Shown: in pieces, positions 25,672 through 33,892 of the stretch
Layout: every line of letters begins with the position of its first letter
Numbering within the stretch: position 1 is the stretch's first letter
Source of the DNA: Rhizobium sp. L51/94
GTDB lineage: Bacteria > Pseudomonadota > Alphaproteobacteria > Rhizobiales > Rhizobiaceae
DNA length: 64,000 nt
Assembly (NCBI RefSeq): GCF_019355555.1
Contig: NZ_CP072142.1
Span: 1,054,001 to 1,118,000, forward strand
Direction: 5' to 3'
Program-made: the position numbers and the translations under genes
The notes under the pieces: generated by a model
What the model was told of the DNA's origin: nothing
The model's database searches: none
What the model saw: only the letters and a program-made list of their open reading frames with translations

Positions 25672-27428
25672 GCGGTATCAACGCCATCACCCTGACTGTC
25701 ATCCAGGCCGGGCTGCAGCAGGTTTGTGACGAGATGGATCATACCTTTTCGCGCGCGGCCTTCTCGCCGATCATTTCCGAAGCTGATGACCGTTCCGATG
25801 GCATCTATGCCGCCGACGACGGCTCGTTGATCGCCCAGGGCATCGGCGGCCTTCCGGTCTTCGTCGGTACCATGCAGGCATCGACAAAGACGATCATCGA
25901 GTTCATCCGCGACGGCCGTTGTCTGCCGCCGGAGGAGCACGACATCTATGTGGTCAACGATCCCTACCTTGGCGGCACGCACCTCATGGACGTCCGCTTC
26001 GCGATGCCCTTCTACCGCAACGGCAAGATCTTCTGCTGGCTCTCCAACATCGGCCACTGGCCGGACATCGGCGGTGCTGTGCCTGGGGGGTTTTCCGCGT
26101 CGGCGACATCCGTCGAGCAGGAAGGTCTGCGTCTGCCTCCCGTGAAACTCTTCAAGAAGGGTATGCTCGATTCGGAGATTTATGCGATCATCTGCTCCAA
26201 CATCCGCATCGCCGATCAAAGGATAGGTGACATCCGGGCGCAGGCCGCAGCCTTGCGGGTCGGTTCCGAGCGCCTGCATGCACTGCTCGATCGCTATGGC
26301 GATCAAACGGTGATCGATGCGATAGCCGAATTGCGCGTTCGCTCTGCCGCGCAGATGCGCGCCTCTATCCGCAGGATCGCCACCGGCACCTATCGCGGCG
26401 CCGCCTTTATCGATTCCGATGGTATCGTCAACGAGCCGCTGAAGATTTCGCTGCTGGTCACCAAGACCGACGACGACACGCTGATTTTTGACTTCGAAGG
26501 ATCAAGCCCACCTTGCAAGGGCCCGATGAATTGCGTTCTGGCGACGACGCATTCCTCGGTGTATCTGGCGATCCGTCACATCTTTCCGGACATTCCCTTG
26601 AGTGCGGGCGCCTTCGAGCCGCTGATCATCAAGGATCCGGCCGGAACCTTTCTGCACGCGAAATACCCGCGGCCGGTCTCGGGCTGTGCGGCAGAAGTTT
26701 CCCAACGCATTGCTGAAGCCGTGTTCTCGGCGCTAGTGCACGCGCTGCCCGAGCTGGTGACAGCAGCGCCTGCCGGCTCGAGCGGCAATTTCGCCCTCGG
26801 CGGCCACGATCCGGAGGTCGGTCGCGACTATGTCATGTACCAGATTTCGGGCGGTGGCTATGGCGGCAACATCGCCGGCGACGGGCTGACGAATGGCTGC
26901 TCGACGATCGGGATTTCCAAGTCGCCGCCCGTTGAAATCACCGAACAGGTCTTCCCGGTGCTGTTTACTGAATATTCTCTGCGCGAGGCCTCCGGCGGTG
27001 CCGGCAAGACCCGCGGCGGCTTTGGCCTGACCTACGAGGTAGAATTGCTGCGCGGCGAGGCTAGCGCCTCCTTCGTGATGGATCACGGACGCGTCGGACC
27101 GCAGGGCGTCCTCGGCGGTCGCGATGGCGAACCAGGCAGCATCGTCGTCATCCGGAACGGCGTCGAATATCGACCGCCGCACATCACCAAGGAGCAGGAC
27201 ATTGCGCTGCGCAAGGGAGACCGCGTGCGTGTGGAGACACCCGGCGGCGGTGGCTACGGATCGCCATTCGAGCGTGATGTCGCCGATGTGCTGACTGATG
27301 TCGGACTTGGCTACTACAGCATAGAAGACGTGCGGAAGCTGTTTCGGGTGGTCATCGACCCCTCGACCGGAAAAGTCGTTGCCGACGAGACAGAGGCACT
27401 TCGCAACCCGACCCGCCACGTCGCCTGA
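25668..27428 (+). CDS. Hydantoinase B/oxoprolinase family protein (HyuB)
   Basis: A 586-residue partner subunit to HyuA. Family landmarks are FSRAAFSPIISEADDRSDGIY shape near residue 24, VVNDPYLGGTHLMDV near 95, SNIGHWPDIGG, and the Gly-rich C-terminal VETPGGGGYG. It overlaps hyuA by 4 bases, as expected for subunits made in equal amounts. Both subunits form the cytosolic ATP-dependent amidohydrolase. The length is normal and no motif is missing. Confidence 0.95.
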   Translation: MSGINAITLTVIQAGLQQVCDEMDHTFSRAAFSPIISEADDRSDGIYAADDGSLIAQGIGGLPVFVGTMQASTKTIIEFIRDGRCLPPEEHDIYVVNDPYLGGTHLMDVRFAMPFYRNGKIFCWLSNIGHWPDIGGAVPGGFSASATSVEQEGLRLPPVKLFKKGMLDSEIYAIICSNIRIADQRIGDIRAQAAALRVGSERLHALLDRYGDQTVIDAIAELRVRSAAQMRASIRRIATGTYRGAAFIDSDGIVNEPLKISLLVTKTDDDTLIFDFEGSSPPCKGPMNCVLATTHSSVYLAIRHIFPDIPLSAGAFEPLIIKDPAGTFLHAKYPRPVSGCAAEVSQRIAEAVFSALVHALPELVTAAPAGSSGNFALGGHDPEVGRDYVMYQISGGGYGGNIAGDGLTNGCSTIGISKSPPVEITEQVFPVLFTEYSLREASGGAGKTRGGFGLTYEVELLRGEASASFVMDHGRVGPQGVLGGRDGEPGSIVVIRNGVEYRPPHITKEQDIALRKGDRVRVETPGGGGYGSPFERDVADVLTDVGLGYYSIEDVRKLFRVVIDPSTGKVVADETEALRNPTRHVA

Positions 27429-27454
27429 CAGGATCAGAAACAGGAGAAAATTGA

Positions 27455-28039
27455 ATGCTGCCCGTCGAAGTTCGCAAATTCTACCTTCAGATCGAGGAGA
27501 TCTTCCATGACGGTGGCCCGGTGGCCGACACGCCGCCGCGGCGCGGCGTCATCATGGCGGTCGTCGCAAATCCGTTCGCCGGCGGATATGTCGAGGATAT
27601 TACCGGCTACATGGACACGCTGAAGCCTCTTGGCCTCGATATGGCACAGCGCCTGCTGGCAGCGCTTGGCGGTGATGTCGCGGTTATCGAGGGTTACGGC
27701 AAAGGCTCGATCGTCGGTGAGGCCGGTGAGCTGGAGCACGGCGCCCTTTGGCATGTGCCTGGCGGTTATTCGATGCGTGAGGTTCTGGGCAACGCGAAGG
27801 CAATCGTCCCTTCGGCCAAGAAGGTCGGCGGGCTGGGAGCAAGGCTCGACGTGCCGATCACTCACATCAATGCCTCCTATGTCCGGAGCCACTTTGACGC
27901 AATCGAAGTAGGCATCCCGGACGCCCCGAAGCGCAATGAGATCGTCTTCGTCCTTGCCATGACGACGGGTCCCCGGGTTCATTCGCGGCTTGGCGGCTTG
28001 GCAGTTGCCGACATCAAGGGCGAGGATGGGCTGCGATGA
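27455..28039 (+). CDS. Amino acid synthesis family protein (DUF1185), copy 1
   Basis: A 194-residue protein of the DUF1185 family, commonly labelled amino acid synthesis protein without proven function. Family landmarks are RRGVIMAVVANPFAGGYVEDI, GYGKGSIVGEAGELEHGA and YVRSHFDAIEVGIPDAPKRNE. AGGAG lies 9 bases before the ATG. It follows hyuB by 26 bases, and its stop overlaps the next DUF1185 gene by 4 bases. Such genes often sit near hydantoinase or amidase genes, so a role in handling the ring-opening product is possible. Confidence 0.92.
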   Translation: MLPVEVRKFYLQIEEIFHDGGPVADTPPRRGVIMAVVANPFAGGYVEDITGYMDTLKPLGLDMAQRLLAALGGDVAVIEGYGKGSIVGEAGELEHGALWHVPGGYSMREVLGNAKAIVPSAKKVGGLGARLDVPITHINASYVRSHFDAIEVGIPDAPKRNEIVFVLAMTTGPRVHSRLGGLAVADIKGEDGLR

Positions 28040-28620
28040 ACCTTGAGATCAGGCGGATCGTCACCTTCGTCGAGGAGACGCTGAGCGAGCAGGGGCAAGT
28101 GGTACAGCCGCCCGTCCGGCGCGCGGTTGCTGCCGCGGTTGTCAAAAATCCCTATGCCGGCGCCTTCGTCGCCGACCTATCTCCGCTCTATGACCTGGCG
28201 ACGCCGCTTAGTGAGATGCTGGTGCAAAGGACAATTGCTCTGCTCGGTGTACCTGCCTCAGCCATCCACAGTTTTGGCAAAGCGGCTGCCGTTGGCGAGG
28301 ATGGCGAGCTGGAGCATGCGGCGGCCTTCCTGCACCCGAAGCTTGGGGCACCGATCCGCGCTGCACTGGCTGGCGGCGCGTCTATCATTCCGTCCTCCAA
28401 GAAGCGGGCAGGTCCGGGCGCCATCTTCGACATTCCGCTTGGCTACAAAGATGCGGTCTATGTCCGCAGTCACTTCGACGGCGTCGAGGTCCGTATACCC
28501 GGTGCACCGAAGGCCAATGAGATCGTCATCGCCATCGCCTTGACGACCGGTGGGCGGCCCCTGCCACGTGTCGGTGGGCTGCAGCGCGCGGACGTAATAG
28601 GAAAGGATGGACTGCGGTAA
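28036..28620 (+). CDS. Amino acid synthesis family protein (DUF1185), copy 2
   Basis: A second 194-residue DUF1185 protein of identical length, translationally coupled to copy 1 (ATGA overlap). It keeps the same landmarks: RRAVAAAVVKNPYAGAFVADL, SFGKAAAVGEDGELEHAAA and YVRSHFDGVEVRIPGAPKANE. The two differ widely outside these, so they are diverged paralogues likely to form a heteromer or to divide substrates. It is the last gene of the hyu operon and converges on the second marR. Confidence 0.92.
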   Translation: MNLEIRRIVTFVEETLSEQGQVVQPPVRRAVAAAVVKNPYAGAFVADLSPLYDLATPLSEMLVQRTIALLGVPASAIHSFGKAAAVGEDGELEHAAAFLHPKLGAPIRAALAGGASIIPSSKKRAGPGAIFDIPLGYKDAVYVRSHFDGVEVRIPGAPKANEIVIAIALTTGGRPLPRVGGLQRADVIGKDGLR

Positions 28621-28696
28621 CGCAAGTCTTTGGTCGACCTGTTGAGCGCCGGTTTTTTATCGAACGGTCGTCAATCCTTAAGGAAATAACCCAGGA

Positions 28697-29224
28697 TCAC
28701 TTTAGGAGTGCCAGCATTGCGAGGAATCGTCGCTGGTCCCTGGGTTTCAGCGGTGCCAGCACCTCGTCGCTAACCCGCTTTGCGATCGGCAAGGTTTCCA
28801 ATGCGAAATCGATACCCTTTTCGGTGAGGGCAACCAAATTGACACGCTGGTCCTCATCCGATGGGACGCGTTGCAGGAGGCCCGGATCCTGCAGTCGCTG
28901 CAGCATAGGGCTCAATGTCGCAGTGTCGATCGCCGTCAGGCGGCCGAGATTGATCTGCGACATCGGTCCATAGCGCAAAAGGGTCGCGAGGATCGCCGAT
29001 TGCGGTGGAGTCAGCGCATAACCTTCGAATGCTTTCTGGAAGATCGCCGTGGCTCTCTGATGCGCGAGCCGGATGATATGGGCATTGTGCTCCTCGAGCT
29101 TGTAGCCGATTTCGGCGAGCCGCAGGTCTATCGCCTCCCGCGATCTCGGCGCGTTATCCGCGGGTTGCTCGCGCGAACACTTGCCACCCTTCGGAGTTCG
29201 ATCCTGGGTCTCGAGGGTTCCCAT
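28697..29224 (-). CDS. MarR family transcriptional regulator
   Basis: A 175-residue MarR regulator with the central winged helix (LTPPQSAILATLLRYGPMSQ, NLGRLTAIDTATLSPMLQRL) and wing DEDQRVNLVALT. It starts 4 bases after the stop of the isochorismatase-like gene and closes the minus-strand nucleoside operon. It is paralogous to the MarR at 22633-23139. Either could bind the perfect palindrome at 36634-36651 upstream of this operon. The ligand is unknown. Confidence 0.92.
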   Translation of the reverse strand: MGTLETQDRTPKGGKCSREQPADNAPRSREAIDLRLAEIGYKLEEHNAHIIRLAHQRATAIFQKAFEGYALTPPQSAILATLLRYGPMSQINLGRLTAIDTATLSPMLQRLQDPGLLQRVPSDEDQRVNLVALTEKGIDFALETLPIAKRVSDEVLAPLKPRDQRRFLAMLALLK

Positions 29225-29227
29225 CGC

Positions 29228-29869
29228 TTATGCTTCGAAAATCTGGTTGGAAATCGCGATTTTACCGGCCAAGGCCGCGGTTACCGTCTCGGTGTCGGAG
29301 ACCGTGCCGAAATGGGTGGCAATATCGTAAAGCGTCGAAACATGTTCGCGTGGTCCGGTCGCGGCACAGGCGTCGTGCGGCACGACGATATCGTAGCCCT
29401 GGAAAAAGCCGTCATGCACTGTCGATCGCACGCAGATGTTGGTGACGACACCAAAGACGACGAGCTGCGAGATCAGCATGTCTTTCAGCACGAGATCGAG
29501 GTCGGTCTGGAAGAAGGCCGAATAGCGGTGCTTGACGACGACGATGTCTTCGTCCTGCACTTCGAGATCGTCTATGACCTGCGTCGCCCAGGTATTCTCG
29601 ACGCCATGCGGCGTGCGCTTCACCCATTCGCGATCTCGCCGCATGTTCTTGCGATGGGAATCGACGACGAAGATCACCGGCACGCCATTGGCTCGGGCAG
29701 CAGTGATCAGTGCCTTCTGCTGCGGCATCAGTGTTTCATAGCCGGGCAACACCATCCGTCCGCCGGGCTTGCAGAACTCGTTGATCATGTCGATGACGAT
29801 GACTGCCGTCTTGGTCGGGTCGAGTATCGCTGCGTCATCGTGGCGGTGGGCGGAAAATACGTCGGTCAT
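29228..29869 (-). CDS. Isochorismatase family cysteine hydrolase
   Basis: A 213-residue cysteine hydrolase. The expected catalytic trio is visible: Asp in VIVIDMINEF, Lys in VVVKHRYSAF and Cys in GVVTNICVRSTVHDGFF. Members near nucleobase genes hydrolyse ureido or carbamoyl amides (ureidoacrylate, N-carbamoylsarcosine, biuret-type substrates). CGGAG precedes ATG 29869. Lying after two nucleoside hydrolase genes in one operon, it could release ammonia or carbamate from a base fragment. The exact substrate is unknown. Confidence 0.9.
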   Translation of the reverse strand: MTDVFSAHRHDDAAILDPTKTAVIVIDMINEFCKPGGRMVLPGYETLMPQQKALITAARANGVPVIFVVDSHRKNMRRDREWVKRTPHGVENTWATQVIDDLEVQDEDIVVVKHRYSAFFQTDLDLVLKDMLISQLVVFGVVTNICVRSTVHDGFFQGYDIVVPHDACAATGPREHVSTLYDIATHFGTVSDTETVTAALAGKIAISNQIFEA

Positions 29870-29896
29870 CCGAAAAACTCCGTGGTTCGTGGCGGG

Positions 29897-30826
29897 TCAG
29901 TCGCGCAGCAGCGTGTACATCAGTTCGAAGAAGCGGTCTGAATCGACACGGCTGGCCACCTTGCAGTTGGTCCCCAGTCCGCGCAGGTTCCAGTAGTCGG
30001 CAACCGTGGCGCCGAAAGTATGCGTCCCGGTCAGGTCGATCTCGACATGAGCGTCGCGCGTTTCAATCAAGGTCGGATCGATGACCACCGCCAGCGCCAG
30101 CGGGTCGTGTAGCGCGCCGCCGACGCCCATCTGGCCGCGATGCAGCTTCTCATAAAATTTCAGCCAGTCCAGAACGACCTCACCGAGCTTGGTGTCGATT
30201 TTCCGCAACTCGGCGAACTGCTCCTCTTCGACCAGCACGTGCATAGTGACGTCGAGACCGACCATGGTGATGTCGAGCCCGCTTTCCAGCACGATTCTAG
30301 CGGCCTCGGGGTCGCAGAAGATATTGAACTCGGTCGGAGTGATGTATTCCGTCCGCCGGTAGAAGGCGCCGCCCATCAGCACGATCCTGGCGATCTTGTG
30401 CTTCAGCTGCGGATATTTCAGCAGAAACATACCGATATTGGTCAAGGGTCCCGTCGGCACCAGAACCACCGGTTCTTCCGCCTCGGACAGCACCTTGGCG
30501 ATGAAGTCGACGCCATGCATGTCGACGAGCGGCATCGACGCCTCGGGCAGATAGGTCGTGCCATCGAGGCCACTCGGCCCGTCAGCTGTGCCGAGCACGA
30601 GGGAGCGCGCCAGCGGCGAAACACAGCCGGCTGCGATCGGCACATCGGTCGCGCCGATGAACTCGAGAATCCTCCGCGCATTGGTGGTGGTGCGGTCAAG
30701 GGTGGCATTGCCGCAGACCGTCGTTACCCCGAGAAGGTCGATGGCTGGAGAGCGATGCGCCATGACCAGGGCGATGGCGTCGTCATGACCTGGATCGCAG
30801 TCTATGAGCACAGGGATTTTCTTCAT
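29897..30826 (-). CDS. Nucleoside hydrolase, copy 1 (IunH family)
   Basis: An inosine/uridine-preferring nucleoside N-ribohydrolase-like protein. The calcium-binding DCDPGHDDA motif is at the N-terminus, with the family segments LLGVTTVCGNATLDRTTTNA, VPTGPLTNIGMFL and GGAFYRRTEYITPTEFNIFCDPEAA. It splits ribonucleosides to ribose and base. Three ATGs in a row (30832-30826) follow AGGA; the last has the best spacing. The frame also opens upstream, overlapping the preceding nucleoside hydrolase gene. Confidence 0.94.
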   Translation of the reverse strand: MKKIPVLIDCDPGHDDAIALVMAHRSPAIDLLGVTTVCGNATLDRTTTNARRILEFIGATDVPIAAGCVSPLARSLVLGTADGPSGLDGTTYLPEASMPLVDMHGVDFIAKVLSEAEEPVVLVPTGPLTNIGMFLLKYPQLKHKIARIVLMGGAFYRRTEYITPTEFNIFCDPEAARIVLESGLDITMVGLDVTMHVLVEEEQFAELRKIDTKLGEVVLDWLKFYEKLHRGQMGVGGALHDPLALAVVIDPTLIETRDAHVEIDLTGTHTFGATVADYWNLRGLGTNCKVASRVDSDRFFELMYTLLRD

Positions 30827-30836
30827 CATCATTTTC

Positions 30837-31841
30837 CTATGCCAATGCGCCAATGGCGCTCTTAAACAATTTCAGGAATTTCTTGCCGTCGAGGTCCTGG
30901 CAGATGCGGGTCGTCGCAGGTCCGGAAAACGGCAGTATCTGTCGGCCGCGGAATGCCACCGTTTGGCCGCGCACCAAGCGTTCGCTGAGGGCAACATCTA
31001 CGAACAGCGGCTCTGTCATGGAGAAGAATTCTGGATGCAGCACTGCACTCACCGCGATCGCGTCATCGAGCGGAAAGCCGACGAGCTTGAAGAACTCCCG
31101 CCAGATGTCGATGTAGATCGGAAACGTCCTCTGGACGTAGGACACCACGGTGCTGTCGGGATAGAGCGATCCGAGATCGTTCAGGTCGTCGCGCGTCAGC
31201 ATGGAGGCAGCGACGCGGTTGTCCTCGCAGACGTCGAGCGGGACGAGGATGACTGGCGCGCCGCTGGCAAGCACCACGCGTGCCGCTTCCGGGTCGGCCC
31301 AGATGTTGTATTCGGAGACCGGTGTCATGTTGCCGGGCGTCTGGAAGCAGCCGCCGAGGACGACGATCTGCTTGACCAAACCGGCGATATCGGGGGCCAT
31401 ACGCAGCGCCAGGGCAACATTCGTTTGTGGTCCGGTTGCGACGATCGAGATCTCGCCGGGATTGGCCCGCACGGTATCGATGATGAAGTCCGTGGCGTGC
31501 TTTTGCATCGCCTGGCGTTTCGGGGGAGGGGCCTTCGGATTGAAGTCCCTCAGCCGGTCGCCAAAGCGCGCCTGCAACTGCTTTTCGAAATTCACGGGCG
31601 CCAGCATGTCAGCGGCCGAATTGCCGACGATTGGACGGAAGGCGCCAGCGGCGACCGGGATATCGTCGCGGCCTGCCAGCGATAGCGTGTTGAGGACGAC
31701 GTTGGTAACCTGCTCGATGTCGCCGGCCGCCCCGGTGCAGGCAGTGACGCCCTCCAGTGAGATACCTTCGCATCCGAGCGCAAAGAGGATGGCAAGGATG
31801 TCGTCACCGGCCGAGTCCACATCCAAAATTATTCGTTCCAT
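30837..31841 (-). CDS. Nucleoside hydrolase, copy 2 (IunH family)
   Basis: A 334-residue nucleoside hydrolase with DVDSAGDD as its metal-binding motif, slightly unlike the usual DTDPGxDD, then ATGPQTNVALALRM and GGCFQTPGNMTPVSEYNIWADPEAA shape. AAGGAG lies 5 bases before ATG 31841; ATG 31844 is one codon longer. It is distinct from copy 1, so the pair may cover purine and pyrimidine nucleosides. It follows the permease genes of the BMP-type transporter, which would supply its substrate. Confidence 0.94.
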   Translation of the reverse strand: MERIILDVDSAGDDILAILFALGCEGISLEGVTACTGAAGDIEQVTNVVLNTLSLAGRDDIPVAAGAFRPIVGNSAADMLAPVNFEKQLQARFGDRLRDFNPKAPPPKRQAMQKHATDFIIDTVRANPGEISIVATGPQTNVALALRMAPDIAGLVKQIVVLGGCFQTPGNMTPVSEYNIWADPEAARVVLASGAPVILVPLDVCEDNRVAASMLTRDDLNDLGSLYPDSTVVSYVQRTFPIYIDIWREFFKLVGFPLDDAIAVSAVLHPEFFSMTEPLFVDVALSERLVRGQTVAFRGRQILPFSGPATTRICQDLDGKKFLKLFKSAIGALA

Positions 31842-31856
31842 CATGGCTCCTTGGCC

Positions 31857-32804
31857 TTACGCCCGTTTGAGAAGAGAGAAGCTTTCAAGCGTTTCCCGGA
31901 CGACCTTTGGCCGCTGGCGGTAGGTCAGCCCGAACAGTGCCAACAGCGACACCAGATAGGGCACCATCAGCACGAGGTAGGAAGAGACGCCGAAGGTCTG
32001 TAGCCGCAGCGAGGCGGCGTCGGAAAAGCCGAACAGCAGGCAGCCGAACAGCACCTTCAGCGGGTCGCCATTTGAAAAGATCAGCACGGCGACGGCCATG
32101 AAACCGCGGCCCGACGACATGTTCTCGGCAAACATGGTGATATAGCCGAGCGACAGATGCGCACCGGCCAGGCCCGCGAGCACGCCGCAGAGCAGCGAAG
32201 CAATGTGCTGCATCCGCGCTGATGGGATGCCGATCGCCTCGGCTGCCTCCGGCTTCTCGCCGACGACGCGGATATAGAGGCCGAGACGCGTGCGATAGAG
32301 GATCAGCCAGACAAGGAAGACGGCGATGAAGGCGAAATAGACGAGTGGCGTGTAACCGGACAGCACGCGGCCAACTTGGCCCAGCATGGCGATGCCAGGA
32401 ATGTCGATCCGCGGCAGCCCGACAATGTCGCCGCGGACAATTGATCCACGCACGCCGAAGATCGCCTTGGTGAGCGAGATCGTCAGGCCGCCGGCGAGGA
32501 TGTTGAGCGCCAGGCCGACGACAACCTCGTTGGCCCGTAATGTGACGACCAGCAGCGAGAACAGTCCGGCCATGGTCACGGCCGCTAGCACGCCGCATAG
32601 CACGCCGCCCAGCGCCGAGCCGGTCCAGATTGAACCGAGTACGGCGCAGAAGGCACCCATCAGCATCTGTCCCTCAAGGCCGATGTTGAAGATGCCGGCC
32701 TTGGTGGTGAAGGTGCCGCCGAGCGCGACCAACAGGATGGGCGCGGTCGTGCGCAAGGTTGCGGCAATCAGCGCCAGATTGAAGATCTTTTCTAGAATTT
32801 CCAT
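31857..32804 (-). CDS. Nucleoside-type ABC transporter permease (YufQ/NupC-like)
   Basis: A 315-residue BPD_transp_2 permease with many hydrophobic helices and family segments GLEGQMLMGAFCAVLG near residue 40, VGLALNILAGGLTI and VVGEKPEAAEAIGI. GGGAG precedes ATG 32804, which lies inside the end of the upstream permease gene (13-base overlap). With the next permease it builds the channel of a BMP-dependent nucleoside importer. Confidence 0.93.
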   Translation of the reverse strand: MEILEKIFNLALIAATLRTTAPILLVALGGTFTTKAGIFNIGLEGQMLMGAFCAVLGSIWTGSALGGVLCGVLAAVTMAGLFSLLVVTLRANEVVVGLALNILAGGLTISLTKAIFGVRGSIVRGDIVGLPRIDIPGIAMLGQVGRVLSGYTPLVYFAFIAVFLVWLILYRTRLGLYIRVVGEKPEAAEAIGIPSARMQHIASLLCGVLAGLAGAHLSLGYITMFAENMSSGRGFMAVAVLIFSNGDPLKVLFGCLLFGFSDAASLRLQTFGVSSYLVLMVPYLVSLLALFGLTYRQRPKVVRETLESFSLLKRA

Positions 32805-33892
32805 CGACGCTCTCCCTGACGGCTGTCGCGGCGGCGGCGCACTAGAATCTGCGCCGAAACGCAGAGAATGATCAAGGCCTGGATCACCGTGATGATTTCG
32901 CGCGACGCCGTCGTCTCCACCTCCATCAGCAGCGATCCTGCCCTGAGCGCGCCGAAGAATAGCGCCACGCCGACCATGCCGATCGGGCTGCCATTGGCAA
33001 GAAGGGCGGCGATCACGCCATCGAAACCGAAGCCCGGCGCAAAGCCTTCCATGAAGCGATGGTGCACGCCGAGCGTCTCGACACCGCCGGCCAGCCCGCC
33101 GACTGCGCCTGACACCAAAAGGATGACGAGGATGTTGCGCTTGACTTTAACGCCGCCATATTCGGCGAACTTCAAATTGGCCCCCATGGCGCTCATCGAG
33201 TAGCCGGCGCTGGTCCGCTTCAGGAACAGCTGCAGGCCAAAGGCAAGCGCGATGCCAATCAACAGCCCGAGATTGACACGGGAATCGTTCATCAGATGCG
33301 GCAGCTCGGCGGTGGCTGCAATGGGCGCCGTTTCCGACCAGCCGCCCGGGCGCTTGAAGACGCTGATCGTCAGATAGGACGTCAACAGCACGGCAACGTA
33401 ATTGGCCAGGATGGTCGAGACGACCTCGTTGGTGCCGTAGCGGGCCCGGAAGAAGGCCGGTATCGCGACCCAGAGTGCACCCGCAAGGACGGCTGCCGCC
33501 AGCGCAACCAGCAAATGAATGACCGGCGGCAGAGTAAAGCCGAAACCGACCCAGGCGGCGGCAAAACCACCGACATAGAGCTGGCCTTCGACGCCGATAT
33601 TGAACAGTCCGCCACGCAAGGCAATGCAGGCTGCCACACCGCAGATGATGATGGGGGTCGCCTGAAGCAGCGAGCCAGCGATGCGTTCGCTATTGCCGAA
33701 CGCGCCGCGCAATAACGTCGCGAACACATGCGTGGGATTTTCGCCGACGGCAATGATGATGATCGCACCGCCGATTAGCGAGATGCCGATAGCCAGCATT
33801 TGGCCGAACATGCCCTCGGCCCAGTCGGGGAATTTCATACGGCGCTTTGGTGCGACCAGGACCGTTTGTGCGTCGTCGCGGCTCGCGGTCAT
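32792..33892 (-). CDS. Nucleoside-type ABC transporter permease (YufP-like)
   Basis: A 366-residue BPD_transp_2 permease. Its landmarks are GLFNIGVEGQLYVGGFAAAW near residue 95, RARYGTNEVVSTILANYVAV and a second-half GFGFDGVIAALLANGSPIGM shape. It overlaps the ATPase gene by 4 bases (ATGA) and the next permease by 13. The hydrophilic N-terminal 25 residues precede the first helix. Larger than its partner, as usual for this transporter type. Confidence 0.93.
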   Translation of the reverse strand: MTASRDDAQTVLVAPKRRMKFPDWAEGMFGQMLAIGISLIGGAIIIIAVGENPTHVFATLLRGAFGNSERIAGSLLQATPIIICGVAACIALRGGLFNIGVEGQLYVGGFAAAWVGFGFTLPPVIHLLVALAAAVLAGALWVAIPAFFRARYGTNEVVSTILANYVAVLLTSYLTISVFKRPGGWSETAPIAATAELPHLMNDSRVNLGLLIGIALAFGLQLFLKRTSAGYSMSAMGANLKFAEYGGVKVKRNILVILLVSGAVGGLAGGVETLGVHHRFMEGFAPGFGFDGVIAALLANGSPIGMVGVALFFGALRAGSLLMEVETTASREIITVIQALIILCVSAQILVRRRRDSRQGERRWKF

